Source: an uncultured Desulfovibrio sp. (GTDB lineage Bacteria; Desulfobacterota; Desulfovibrionia; Desulfovibrionales; Desulfovibrionaceae). Taken from it: a stretch of DNA of 64,000 nt. Position 1 is the stretch's first letter. The number at the start of each line of letters is the position of its first letter. This document shows, one piece after another, positions 35,584 through 44,436 of this stretch. Under the pieces are notes generated by a model, which saw only the letters and a program-made list of their open reading frames with translations, ran no database searches and was not told the DNA's origin. The position numbers were made by a program, and so were the translations under genes. The DNA lies in assembly GCA_913063155.1 (NCBI GenBank), contig CAJXYU010000008.1:171553-235552 (forward strand), in the 5' to 3' direction.

Positions 35584-35663
35584 TCCGCCTAGGGGTAGGC
35601 GGATGTTTCTCTCACACACAAGCAGCATGTTCCTCTCGGGAATCCGGCCACTGGGGAGTGGTC
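35584..35663 (+). promoter_or_regulatory. Two GGGG-loop hairpins in the flgD leader
   Basis: TCCGCCTA-GGGG-TAGGCGGA (35584-35603) and GGCCACT-GGGG-AGTGGTC (35646-35663) are stable hairpins with the same GGGG loop. They lie between fliK and flgD, 38 bp and more before the flgD start. Presentation of a G-rich loop is typical of CsrA-type binding sites, but this is only a suggestion. Confidence 0.5.
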
Positions 35664-35700
35664 GCCCGGACACAGAGATCGGCTGCAAGGGGAAGAAGTC

Positions 35701-36441
35701 ATGGGTTATATCAACACCGGCCACATACTTGGCCAGCACGAGCAGTATCTTGCCGAGACCAACGCTCCCAACCAGGAGAAGAGCGCCAACAATCAGGCCA
35801 CCTTCCTGAAGCTTCTGGTCGCGCAACTCACACACCAGGATCCCATGAATCCCATGGAAGACACGGATATGACCGGGCAACTCGCCCAGTTCTCCAGTCT
35901 TGAAAAACTCACCAGCATCAACGAAGGCATCGAAAATCTGGGCCAGGCCCAGGAGCGCACGGACATGCTCAATGCCGTGAGCTTCATAGGCAAGAGCATT
36001 AAGGCTTCCGGATACAATATCAGCAAGGAAGGCACCACCGTCAGCAAGATCTTCTACGGTACGGGCGAAGCCCTGGGCGGGGTCAAAATCAATGTTTACG
36101 ACGAGGACGGTGCCATCGTCCGCACCGTGGTGCTGGGGGCCAAGCAGCCCGGTTCCTACGAATTCGAATGGGACGGCAGAAACGACAAGGGCACACTGCT
36201 CCCCGACGGGACCTACAGCGTAGGTATTCTCGGTGAGGACACCGAAGGCAAGGCGGTCATGATTCGAACGGAAATGGCCGGAGAGGTTTCGGGAATCGTT
36301 CAGGAAAACGGCACGAGCTACCTGCGCCTCAAGGATGGACGCTACGTGAACTTCGCCAACGTCACTGAAATCGTCAGTTCCGGCAGTACCGAGGAGGACG
36401 GCACGGACGACGGTACGGACGACGGCAGCAGCGACGCATAG
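35701..36441 (+). CDS. flgD: Flagellar hook assembly protein FlgD
   Basis: Hook cap that guides FlgE polymerisation, 246 residues. The N-terminal export region and conserved LVAQLTHQDPMNPMEDTDM segment, followed by QLAQFSSLEKL, identify it. The FlgD Ig-like domain includes the stretch EFEWDGRNDKGTLLPDGTY. The C-terminal tail is a run of Asp, Gly and Ser (about 230-246). Ribosome site AGGGGAAG. It precedes flgE by 134 bp. Confidence 0.93.
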   Translation: MGYINTGHILGQHEQYLAETNAPNQEKSANNQATFLKLLVAQLTHQDPMNPMEDTDMTGQLAQFSSLEKLTSINEGIENLGQAQERTDMLNAVSFIGKSIKASGYNISKEGTTVSKIFYGTGEALGGVKINVYDEDGAIVRTVVLGAKQPGSYEFEWDGRNDKGTLLPDGTYSVGILGEDTEGKAVMIRTEMAGEVSGIVQENGTSYLRLKDGRYVNFANVTEIVSSGSTEEDGTDDGTDDGSSDA

Positions 36442-36489
36442 AATTTCGTAAAACAAGCCGGCCAGGCATCCGGGACAGTATGGCGCCAA

Positions 36490-36501
36490 CTTAGGGGTAA
36501 G
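36490..36501 (+). promoter_or_regulatory. GGGG-loop hairpin in the flgE leader
   Basis: CTTA-GGGG-TAAG, a short stem with the same loop as the flgD leader hairpins (CCTA-GGGG-TAGG there). It lies 75 bp before flgE. Confidence 0.4.
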
Positions 36502-36575
36502 GGAGAGCGCCGCGGGAATACTCCCCGGAAAGACGGACAACCGGCGCCAATTGGAGAATAGATAGGAGGTACATC

Positions 36576-38255
36576 ATGGGTTTGTCAGCATCGTTATACT
36601 CCGGTATCACCGGACTTTCCGCACACGGTGAGAAGATGACCGTCATCGGCAACAACCTCGCCAACGTCAACACCACCGGCTTCAAGGCTTCCCGGATGCA
36701 TTTCGAGGACTTTGTAAGCCAGGACTTCCCAACCACGGCGGGAACCGCACAAGTGGGACGCGGCGTGCGCGTCGCAGCCATCTATGCGGATTTCGGCCAG
36801 GGAGCCCTACAGACCACCTCGGAATCCACGGACATGGCCATTTCCGGCGATGGGTTCTTCACGGTCTCGCCCAAAGGCGAGGACGCCAATTACTACACCC
36901 GCGCCGGCGTGTTCCGCTTCGACAACGACGGCTATCTGGTGGACCCGCACGGCTACGTGGTCCAGGGCTGGGAAGTTGAGCAGTCCACCGCCACCGTGGC
37001 GACGGCGACCACTGCAGACCAGACGACTTCTTCCACGGGAGCGCGCATCATCGGCACTCCCACGGACATCCGCCTGGAAAACTTCCAGTCTCCGCCCAAG
37101 GCGACTTCGCAGGTTTCCATGATCACCAACCTGGACCCGACCACCACCAGCCGGTCCAACGACGCGAGCAACCCCTATTTCGCCCTGATGCAGAACTGGG
37201 ATGGCTCGGCCGAAACACCGCTGGCCGCAGGCAACTACGCATATTCCAGCACCATCAAGGTATTCGACGACGTGGGCGCCGCCCACAACATGACCGTGTA
37301 CTTCGACCAAGTGACCATGTCCAACGCAGGCGGCGACACGGTCTGGGAATACATGGTCACCATTGATCCGCTGGAAGACAAACGCATCATTTCCGGCGCC
37401 GACGGCAACCAGACCGCCATGGCGGGCACCTCCGCGGCGGGACTGCTCATGACCGGGACCCTGACATTCCGCACCGGCCAACTGGTGGGCATGAGCGCGT
37501 TCACCCTCCAGTCCAACGGCGGAATCAACGGCGGTTCCATGAGCCTCAATTCCTGGCAGGCCGCGGACTTCTCGTCCCAGGGCTACCCGGTATTGGCCGC
37601 CAACTTCCTGGGACAATCCAACGCCAGCACCACGGGGTCGGCCAACGCCTCGCTCGTGGAGCTCAACTTCGGAATCAGAAACACGGATCTGACCAGCAAC
37701 GGTTCAGGCGAATGGACAACGGGTTGGTCACAATCCACCGGCACCTTGATGCAGACCGCAGCGGACGTGTCCAACAACATTTCCGACTCGGGCGTGATCC
37801 CCAACTTCAAGGGAGTCGAACTCAGCGCCCTGGCCACCCAGAGCTTCGACACCGGCGGTTCGTCCACCCTGTTCCAGAATCAGGACGGTTATTCGGCGGG
37901 GGTGCTCCAAGGAGTTTCGGTCTCCAGGGACGGCATTCTGTCCGGACGGTACTCCAACGGCCAGACCATAGAACTCTACTCACTGACCCTGGCCACCTTT
38001 ACCGACAAATGGCACCTGCGCCGCGAAGGCGGAAACCTGTTCTCCGAAACGACCGACTCGGGACCGGCCCTGACCGGCCAGGCCGGAGACAGCGGCAAAG
38101 GCGTAGTGGACGGCAACTCGCTCGAAATATCCAACGTGGACATGGGCGACGAATTCGTCAAGATGATCACCACCCAGCGCGGCTTCCAGGCCAATACCAA
38201 AGTGATCACCTCCGCCGACTCCATGCTCGGCGAAGTCATCGCCATGAAGCGCTAG
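36576..38255 (+). CDS. flgE: Flagellar hook protein FlgE
   Basis: Structural protein of the hook, 559 residues, exported by the flagellar type III system. The N-terminus MGLSASLYSGITGLSAHGEK with IGNNLANVNTTGFK and the C-terminal VDMGDEFVKMITTQRGFQAN are the shared rod/hook ends. TDMAISGDGFFTVS marks the D1 domain. The long central part (about 200-450) forms the exposed domains. It has an AGGAGG ribosome site and a strong terminator downstream. Confidence 0.96.
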   Translation: MGLSASLYSGITGLSAHGEKMTVIGNNLANVNTTGFKASRMHFEDFVSQDFPTTAGTAQVGRGVRVAAIYADFGQGALQTTSESTDMAISGDGFFTVSPKGEDANYYTRAGVFRFDNDGYLVDPHGYVVQGWEVEQSTATVATATTADQTTSSTGARIIGTPTDIRLENFQSPPKATSQVSMITNLDPTTTSRSNDASNPYFALMQNWDGSAETPLAAGNYAYSSTIKVFDDVGAAHNMTVYFDQVTMSNAGGDTVWEYMVTIDPLEDKRIISGADGNQTAMAGTSAAGLLMTGTLTFRTGQLVGMSAFTLQSNGGINGGSMSLNSWQAADFSSQGYPVLAANFLGQSNASTTGSANASLVELNFGIRNTDLTSNGSGEWTTGWSQSTGTLMQTAADVSNNISDSGVIPNFKGVELSALATQSFDTGGSSTLFQNQDGYSAGVLQGVSVSRDGILSGRYSNGQTIELYSLTLATFTDKWHLRREGGNLFSETTDSGPALTGQAGDSGKGVVDGNSLEISNVDMGDEFVKMITTQRGFQANTKVITSADSMLGEVIAMKR

Positions 38256-38356
38256 GAATGACCCAAACGGAGTATGCAATGGTAACGACCCATTAAAAGA
38301 GACTCCTTCTCCAATACCAGTTCCCGCGCCGCCCCGCGCGGGGACATCCGGAAAAA

Positions 38357-38397
38357 TCAGCCCCGGCATGCCACTTCATGCCGGGGCTGATCTTTTG
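38357..38397. terminator. Bidirectional terminator, flgE and GNAT gene
   Basis: TCAGCCCCGGCATG (38357-38370) pairs perfectly with CATGCCGGGGCTGA (38377-38390). TCTTTT follows on the plus side and TTTTTCC on the minus side, so it may serve both converging genes. Confidence 0.85.
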
Positions 38398-38480
38398 CCT
38401 GATTGGCGAGCCGTCTTGAACGCGGCTGTTGCCGCGCACCATCGCGCGCACTCCGGCAATCATCGGTCATTTCGACAACA

Positions 38481-38879
38481 TTAATAATCCTTAAGATACA
38501 TAGGCGTTCTCTCTCCGGACTTTGCAAAACCGAACCGCTCGTAAAAATCCTCTTTACCTTCCAGAGCGACAAGAACCCTGCGAGCCACGTCCCTGTAACG
38601 GTCCATGAGTCGATTCATGATTTCCGTGCCGACTCCCCGCCCCTGATAGTCGGGATGCACGGCCACAAAAGAAACGTACATGACCATGTGACCGTCCGAA
38701 ACGGCGCTGGCCATGCCCACGAGCCGCTCGCCGTCCCAAGCCGTTATCAGGCTGTGAGAATTTTCCAGCCCTCTGTACAGCCGCTCACCTTGAGCGCCCG
38801 AGGTCCAGCCCAGTTCCGTGAACAGCGCCGCAATCTGCTCATGACCTTTCGATCTGTCATCACTGTAGGTTATCTGCAT
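38481..38879 (-). CDS. GNAT family N-acetyltransferase
   Basis: Small acetyltransferase of 132 residues that would use acetyl-CoA to modify an unknown amine. Motif A reads VSFVAVHPDYQGRGVGTEIM with the acetyl-CoA-binding QGRGVG, and the C-terminal FYERFGFAKSGERTPMYL is typical of this group. The start at 38879 has AGGAGA upstream. It is an isolated minus-strand gene inside the flagellar block. Confidence 0.85.
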   Translation of the reverse strand: MQITYSDDRSKGHEQIAALFTELGWTSGAQGERLYRGLENSHSLITAWDGERLVGMASAVSDGHMVMYVSFVAVHPDYQGRGVGTEIMNRLMDRYRDVARRVLVALEGKEDFYERFGFAKSGERTPMYLKDY

Positions 38880-39056
38880 TCCGATCTCCTGCCTCTCTTC
38901 CCTTCGCACCAAAGGAACCGCCTAGGAATTTTTTTCTCATCAAGCCGCCAAGAGCCTGACGCAACAGCTTGGCAAAGCGTTTTTTTCCGCCCGGAACCCT
39001 TATCTCTAGACTTTATTTAAATTAATAAAGCTTTATTTTTTTTAGATTTATTAACC

Positions 39057-39073
39057 TTGGCACGCATGATGCT
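39057..39073 (+). promoter_or_regulatory. Sigma-54 promoter of flagellin gene
   Basis: TTGGCACGCATGATGCT matches YTGGCACG-N4-TTGCW except for the first T of TTGC. It is identical to the small-RNA promoters at the conserved positions. The flagellin start lies about 50 bp downstream; an AT-rich tract precedes it. Confidence 0.8.
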
Positions 39074-39123
39074 GAATATTGGACAAAAATGGATTTGCAG
39101 AGCATCAACAAGGAGGTTTACTG

Positions 39124-40044
39124 ATGTCCCTCGTTATCAACCACAACCTTATGGCAATGAACGCCAGCAGAAACCTGAGTGACTCGTACGGCTCACTGGC
39201 CACGTCCACCAGGCGCCTGTCTTCCGGCCTTCGTGTCGGCACTGCTGCGGACGACGCCGCGGGCCTGGCCATTCGCGAACTCATGCGTTCGGAAATTTCC
39301 TCCCTGCACCAGGGCGTGCGCAACGCAAACGACGCCATCTCCATGATCCAGACGGCGGACGGCGCCCTGCAGGTTATCGATGAAAAGCTGGTGCGAATGA
39401 AGGAACTGGCAATGCAGGCTGCAACCGGTACCTACAACTCGGACCAGCGTCTGATCATCGACTCCGAATACCAGGCCATGGCATCGGAAATATCCCGAAT
39501 CGCCAGCGCCACCGACTTCAACGGCATCTATCTGCTCAACGGCAACCTGTCCGGGCAGATATCGGACCACAACGGCCAGATCCTGGCCCCCACCGGTCCG
39601 ATCAAGATCCACTTCGGCACCGGCAACGACTCGTCCGAAGACTATTACTACATCGCCATCCAGGCGGCCACTTCATCCGCTCTGGGACTGGGGCACGCCG
39701 CAGCCGCCAAGACCGGCACCGGCGACGCCGTCAACGCGGGCAAGACCGTCTCCACCCAGGGGCTCGCCCAGTTGGCAATGCAGGCAATCAACGATGCCAT
39801 CATCTCCAAAGACAAGATTCGAGCCAACCTCGGTTCCCTGCAGAACAGGCTGGAAAACACCATCACCAACCTGGAAATCCAGGCCGAAAACCTGCAGGCC
39901 GCGGAATCCCGCATATCCGACGTGGACGTGGCCACCGAAATGACCGAATTCGTCCGCCAGCAGATTCTCACCCAGTCCGCAGTCGCCATGCTGGCACAGG
40001 CCAACTCCCTTCCGAGAATGGCCATGCAGCTCATCGGCGGTTAG
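39124..40044 (+). CDS. fliC: Flagellin
   Basis: Filament subunit of 306 residues. The N-terminal D0/D1 segment (SLVINHNLMAMNASRNLS, SSGLRVGTAADDAAGLAI) and C-terminal segment (LENTITNLEIQAENLQAAES, TEFVRQQILTQSAVAMLAQ) are highly typical. The variable middle (about 140-220) is short, so the filament surface is likely simple. AAGGAGG lies seven bases before the ATG. A sigma-54 promoter lies upstream and a hairpin follows the stop. Confidence 0.96.
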   Translation: MSLVINHNLMAMNASRNLSDSYGSLATSTRRLSSGLRVGTAADDAAGLAIRELMRSEISSLHQGVRNANDAISMIQTADGALQVIDEKLVRMKELAMQAATGTYNSDQRLIIDSEYQAMASEISRIASATDFNGIYLLNGNLSGQISDHNGQILAPTGPIKIHFGTGNDSSEDYYYIAIQAATSSALGLGHAAAAKTGTGDAVNAGKTVSTQGLAQLAMQAINDAIISKDKIRANLGSLQNRLENTITNLEIQAENLQAAESRISDVDVATEMTEFVRQQILTQSAVAMLAQANSLPRMAMQLIGG

Positions 40045-40074
40045 GAAAGATAAGAAAAGAAGGGATTTGGGATA

Positions 40075-40115
40075 TCAGGAACCGGTTCGGGGATCACGCC
40101 CCGTCCGGTTCCTGA
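40075..40115. terminator. Convergent terminator between flagellin and rnc
   Basis: TCAGGAACCGG (40075-40085) pairs with CCGGTTCCTGA (40105-40115), with an inner GGGG/CCCC pair. The arms overlap the last codons of rnc. No long T-run is seen directly after it on the plus strand. Confidence 0.65.
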
Positions 40116-40810
40116 TGTTCGGTTTTCTCGTATTCCTTCAGCCATTCCAAAGCCGCCCTGGCAGCCGTCTGCTCGGCCTTTTTCACGCTTGTTCCGGCCC
40201 CGGTGAATTTTTCCCCGCGCGGCAGGGTCGTTTCCACCTCGAATATCTTTTCATGCTCCGGGCCGTAGGTGTCGGTCAAGACATAGAGAGGTCGTTCCTG
40301 GAACAACCGCTGTGTCACTTCCTGCAGGCGGCTCTTGAAGTCCTTGGTCTCAGGAAGCACGGCGTTCTCGGGCCAACGTTCCCGGAAGATATCCCTGATG
40401 ACCGCCCGTGCGGCCTCAAAGCCACCATCCAGGAACACCGCCCCCAATACGGCCTCGAAGGCGTCGGCCAGAAGGGAATCCCGGTCACGTCCTCCCTGCA
40501 TGTCCTCGCCCTTGCCCAGCAGCAGATGTTTTTCCAACCCCAATTCCCGGGCTATGGCTGCCAGACTCTTCTCCTTGACCAGATTGGACCGGATGCGGGT
40601 CAGGTTTCCTTCCGACACATGGGGATAGCGTTTGTACGCGTCTTCGGATATGCACAACTCAAGCACCGCGTCTCCGAGAAACTCCAACCTCTCGTTGTCT
40701 TCGGCTTCGCCCTGTTCGTTGGCGTACGAGCTGTGCGTCAGCGCCATTTTCAGGTGCTTGACTTGGCAAAAACGATGGTGGATACAATTCTCTAGTTCAA
40801 TGATGTCCAT
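40094..40810 (-). CDS. rnc: Ribonuclease III
   Basis: Double-strand-specific RNA endonuclease for rRNA and sRNA processing, 238 residues. ERLEFLGDAVLEL is the RNase III signature with its catalytic acidic residues, and ADAFEAVLGAVFLDGG supplies the second acidic cluster. The C-terminal dsRNA-binding domain ends in the motif KKAEQTAARAALEWL. Start ATG 40810 with GGAG upstream. It is divergent from the acetyl-CoA synthetase gene with only 24 bp between the start codons. Confidence 0.95.
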   Translation of the reverse strand: MDIIELENCIHHRFCQVKHLKMALTHSSYANEQGEAEDNERLEFLGDAVLELCISEDAYKRYPHVSEGNLTRIRSNLVKEKSLAAIARELGLEKHLLLGKGEDMQGGRDRDSLLADAFEAVLGAVFLDGGFEAARAVIRDIFRERWPENAVLPETKDFKSRLQEVTQRLFQERPLYVLTDTYGPEHEKIFEVETTLPRGEKFTGAGTSVKKAEQTAARAALEWLKEYEKTEHQEPDGA

Positions 40811-40834
40811 AACCACTCCAAAATTCAGGTCGTA

Positions 40835-42937
40835 ATGCAGCCCGTAGACAGATTCCAAGCACTTTTCAATCCGCACAGCATCGCTGTGGTCGGCGCGTCC
40901 CGTCATCAGGACAAGCTCGGGCACATCATTACGGCCAACATCCAGGGCTCAGGGTATAGGGGGAAATTGTTTCCCGTCAATCCCAAGGCGGCAGAAATCC
41001 TCGGCCTCAGGGCCTACCCCAGCCCGGCGGACCTGCCCGAGGCCCCGGACCTGGGCATCATCATCCTGCCCCGCGACCAGGTGCTGGGAGCCATGGAGGA
41101 GTTGGCCCAGGTAAAAGTGGGCGCCGTGCTGGTCATCAGCGCAGGCTTCCGGGAAACGGGCCGCCAGGGATTCGAACTGGAAACCCGGATGGCCGAACTG
41201 GCCGCCCGCAAAAAATTCATTCTGCTCGGACCCAACAGCCTCGGGCTGGTGAACACGGCCATGGATCTCAACGCCTCCATCGCCTTGGAACCTCCCGCCA
41301 AGGGGAACATAGGCTTCTTTTCCCAGTCGGGCGCACTCTGCGCCGCCATTCTGGACTGGTCCCTGGGGGAAGGTTTCGGGTTCTCCAAGTTCGTGAGCCT
41401 GGGCAACAAGGCCGCGCTTTCCGAAGCCGACGTACTGGAGGCCATGGGCGACGATCCGGACACGAAGGTGATCATCGGCTACCTTGAATCCGTGGAAAAC
41501 GGACGCGAGTTCATGCGCGTGGCCCAGCGGGTCACGGAAAAGAAACCCGTGATCATGATCAAGGCGGGCACCACCCAGGCCGGTGCGCGAGCCACCTCCA
41601 GCCATACAGGCTCCGTGGCGGGGTCCATTGAGGCGGGCAAGGCCGCCTTCGCCCAGGCGGGCATCATCCAGGTGAACGACGTGGAATCACTCTTCGATCT
41701 GGCCAGGGCCTTTTCCTGCCAGCCCCTGCCCAAGGGAGCCAACCTCACCGTGGTCACCAACTCGGGCGGACCGGGCATCCTGGCGGCGGATGCCTGCGAG
41801 GCCGCAGGCCTGCACCTGGCAACCCCCAGCGCGGCCACGGTCGAGACACTGCGCGAGGCGCTGCCGCCGTATGCTTCGCTTTACAACCCCATCGACATCA
41901 TCGGCGACGCCGGGGCAGACCGTTATCGCGCCACCCTGGAGGCTGTGGCCCGGGACCAGCTCACGGACGCGATCATGATTCTGCTCACGCCTACGGCGTC
42001 GGCCCAGATCACGGAAACGGCCGAGGCCGTCATAGAAGTTTCCAAGACCACGGACAAACCAGTGTTCGCCTGTTTCATGGGCGACGAACGCATCGGACCG
42101 GGAAGGAACATGCTCATCGAGGCGGGCATTCCCTGCTACGCCTACCCGGAACCGGCAGTGCAGGCGCTCACGGCCATGGTGGCCCACCACCGCTGGAGGC
42201 ACCGGCCATGGTCCGTGGAAGTCTGCTTCCGCCGCGACAAAGGCAAGGCGGACAAAATCATCGGCGAAGCCCAGCGCATCCATCTTTCAGAACTGAGCCA
42301 ACCCCAGGCCTTTGACGTGGCCATGGCCTACGAACTGCCCGTGCCGGAGTCCACCCTGGCCCGCACCAGCGACCAGGCCGCGCGCGCCGCCAAGAAAATC
42401 GGCTATCCCGTGGCGCTCAAAATCGTTTCCCCACATATCGAGGGACGCCGGGCACTGGACGGCGTGGCCCTGAACCTGGAAACGCCCGCTGAAGTGCGCG
42501 CAGCCTTCAGGGACATCACGAGCCGGGTCATGCGCAAACGCCCCGGGGCCTATATTTCCGGCTGTCTGGTCCAGGCCATGGGCCCGAAAAAGGCGCGCGA
42601 AGTGGTCATCCGGCTGCGCCAGGACGCCCATTTCGGACCGCTCATGGGCTTTTCCATGGCCGGTCCCTCGGCCGAAATCCTGGATGACATCGCCTGGCGC
42701 CTGGCCCCTCTGACCCTGCAGGACGCCCAGGAAATGGTGCGTGAAATCAAATCATTCCCGCTGCTGCGAGGCGTACGCGGCGAGCCCCCCGTGGACTTCG
42801 GGGCAATCGAGGACATCCTGCTGACGGTGTCGCAAATGGCTGTGGATTTCCCGGAAATTCGGGAAGCGGAGCTCAACCCCATTCTTTTGAGTGAAGACGG
42901 GGCGCTGGTCACCGACCTGCGCTTGACCGTAAGCTGA
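40835..42937 (+). CDS. ADP-forming acetyl-CoA synthetase, fused alpha-beta
   Basis: Converts acyl-CoA, ADP and phosphate to acid, CoA and ATP (reversible), with the alpha and beta parts in one 700-residue chain. The alpha part begins LFNPHSIAVVGAS (CoA-binding) and has the phospho-His His257 in TSSHTGSVAG. The beta part is an ATP-grasp domain (about 470-700), with IGYPVALKIVSPHIEGRRA. No GNAT domain is fused, unlike protein acetyltransferases of the Pat type. It likely acts in acetate or acyl-acid energy metabolism. Confidence 0.88.
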   Translation: MQPVDRFQALFNPHSIAVVGASRHQDKLGHIITANIQGSGYRGKLFPVNPKAAEILGLRAYPSPADLPEAPDLGIIILPRDQVLGAMEELAQVKVGAVLVISAGFRETGRQGFELETRMAELAARKKFILLGPNSLGLVNTAMDLNASIALEPPAKGNIGFFSQSGALCAAILDWSLGEGFGFSKFVSLGNKAALSEADVLEAMGDDPDTKVIIGYLESVENGREFMRVAQRVTEKKPVIMIKAGTTQAGARATSSHTGSVAGSIEAGKAAFAQAGIIQVNDVESLFDLARAFSCQPLPKGANLTVVTNSGGPGILAADACEAAGLHLATPSAATVETLREALPPYASLYNPIDIIGDAGADRYRATLEAVARDQLTDAIMILLTPTASAQITETAEAVIEVSKTTDKPVFACFMGDERIGPGRNMLIEAGIPCYAYPEPAVQALTAMVAHHRWRHRPWSVEVCFRRDKGKADKIIGEAQRIHLSELSQPQAFDVAMAYELPVPESTLARTSDQAARAAKKIGYPVALKIVSPHIEGRRALDGVALNLETPAEVRAAFRDITSRVMRKRPGAYISGCLVQAMGPKKAREVVIRLRQDAHFGPLMGFSMAGPSAEILDDIAWRLAPLTLQDAQEMVREIKSFPLLRGVRGEPPVDFGAIEDILLTVSQMAVDFPEIREAELNPILLSEDGALVTDLRLTVS

Positions 42938-42973
42938 TTTTTGGCAATAGATTTGGAAAAGGGAGGAACAGGC

Positions 42974-44038
42974 ATGCCAGGTCTCTACATCGGATCCACC
43001 ACCGGGTACTCGGGCAAGAATATGATCGTCATGGGACTGGGTCTGCGGCTCCAGAAGGACGGTTTCAACGTGGGCTACATGAAGCCCGTGGGCGCCATGC
43101 CCGTGGAGATTGAGGGCAAACTCGGCGACGACGACGCCCTCTTCGTGCAGGACGTGCTCGGCCTGGACGCCGATCCCGAAGACGTCACTCCCGTGGTGGT
43201 GACCCAGGACTTCAAGGTCAAGGCCTTCAACGGCAAGGTCGAAGGGTTGGTGGACGCCATCGGCGAAAAGTACGCCCTGGTGTCCGAAGACCGCGACGTC
43301 ACTCTGGTGGCCGGTTCCGGCTCCATGTACTCCGGCAAGTACTGCGACACCGACGCCGTGACCGTGATCAGGAAACTCGGCATCAAGACCGTGATCATCG
43401 ACCGCTTCCAAAAGGAACTGAAATACGACTACCTTGCGGTCATGAAGGAAGCCCTGGGCGACCAGCTCCTCGGCGTCATCCTCAACGACATCCCTCCCCA
43501 TTTCATGGACGAGGTCAACCAGCTGCTGGCGCCGTTCCTGGAAAAACGGGGCATCAAGGTCCTGGGAGTGATCCCGCGCGACCCGCTTATGGGAGCCATC
43601 AAGGTGGGTGATCTGGCCGACCGCCTGGGCGGCAAGATCATCTCGGCCCACAACAAGTCGGACCGGGTGGTGGAAAGCTTCCTCATCGGCACCATGCAGG
43701 TGGAAAACTTCATGACCCATTTCCGCAAAAAGAAAAACTCGGCCATCATCGTGGGCGGCGACCGCTCGGACGTGCAGCTCGTGGCTCTGGAGGGCGACTG
43801 CCCCTGTCTGGTGCTCACCGGCAACCTCTATCCCAACGACATCATCCTGACCCGCTCCGAGGTGCTGGAAACGCCCATCATCATGGTCCGCGAGGACACC
43901 TATTCCGTAGCCAAGAAAATGGACTCCATCCTTTCCCGCCACAAGCTGCGCGACGCCATAAAGATCAAGCAGGGCGCGGACCTCGTGGCCAACAACATCG
44001 ATTTCCAATACATCAAGAAAGAGTTGGGGCTCGAATAA
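42974..44038 (+). CDS. DRTGG/AAA_26-type phosphotransacetylase-like protein
   Basis: A 354-residue protein related to the N-terminal regulatory part of phosphotransacetylase. Residues about 1-200 form a dethiobiotin-synthetase-like P-loop fold (GSTTGYSGKNMIVMGLG, NVGYMKPVGAMPV), and about 215-330 a DRTGG domain (GGKIISAHNKSDRVVESFLIGTM in parts). The catalytic phosphotransacetylase domain is absent. The start ATG 42974 has GGAGGA seven bases upstream. It follows the acetyl-CoA synthetase gene by 36 bp, so the two form an operon. Confidence 0.85.
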   Translation: MPGLYIGSTTGYSGKNMIVMGLGLRLQKDGFNVGYMKPVGAMPVEIEGKLGDDDALFVQDVLGLDADPEDVTPVVVTQDFKVKAFNGKVEGLVDAIGEKYALVSEDRDVTLVAGSGSMYSGKYCDTDAVTVIRKLGIKTVIIDRFQKELKYDYLAVMKEALGDQLLGVILNDIPPHFMDEVNQLLAPFLEKRGIKVLGVIPRDPLMGAIKVGDLADRLGGKIISAHNKSDRVVESFLIGTMQVENFMTHFRKKKNSAIIVGGDRSDVQLVALEGDCPCLVLTGNLYPNDIILTRSEVLETPIIMVREDTYSVAKKMDSILSRHKLRDAIKIKQGADLVANNIDFQYIKKELGLE

Positions 44039-44060
44039 TCCCTTTTCAAGAACGGCTGCA

Positions 44061-44094
44061 AGGCCCGCCCGTCTTCGGACCGGCGGGCTTTTTT
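44061..44094 (+). terminator. Rho-independent terminator after 42974 gene
   Basis: GCCCGCC (44063-44069) pairs with GGCGGGC (44082-44088), with inner GTC/GAC around TTCG, running into six T residues. Confidence 0.9.
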
Positions 44095-44193
44095 ATGTTT
44101 TTCAGGCTCGTTCATGCGTAAAATCATGGCCGAAACACGTCAAAGATGTCTTACTGACAGAGAAGGCAAAAGGCTTTTGCTTGGGAGGAATGC

Positions 44194-44436
44194 ATGAAGG
44201 GCCTTTTTCGTCTGTTGAGCAACAATCTCTTCCCCCTGCTGCTCGTCTGGCTGGGCTTCTGCCTGTACTCCTGGCCATTGCTGGGCATTGCGGACAGCGG
44301 CGGCCGGCTCCTGTTCTATATCTTCATTGTCTGGGGCGCATTCATTGCCCTTGCCTTGGGCATGTCCCTGGCGCACAGGAGGGAGAAAGCGCCATATCAG
44401 GAAACCGCCCCCCCTGAAGAGGACGACACATGCTGA
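44194..44436 (+). CDS. Small two-helix membrane protein beside SLC5-type sensor
   Basis: An 80-residue protein with two membrane helices (about 10-30 and 38-60) and a polar tail. GGGAGGA precedes the ATG. Its last codons overlap the next gene by 7 bp. Small membrane proteins encoded directly before sodium:solute symporters (DUF485 or YhdT types) are often accessory subunits; this could be an analogue, which is an inference from position and topology. No named motif is seen. Confidence 0.65.
   Translation: MKGLFRLLSNNLFPLLLVWLGFCLYSWPLLGIADSGGRLLFYIFIVWGAFIALALGMSLAHRREKAPYQETAPPEEDDTC

Noticed and set aside
36481..36500. Sigma-54-like element before flgE (TGGCGCC-AAC-TTAG)
   Set aside because: The -12 half lacks GC and the spacing is off. 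flgE may be transcribed with fliK and flgD.
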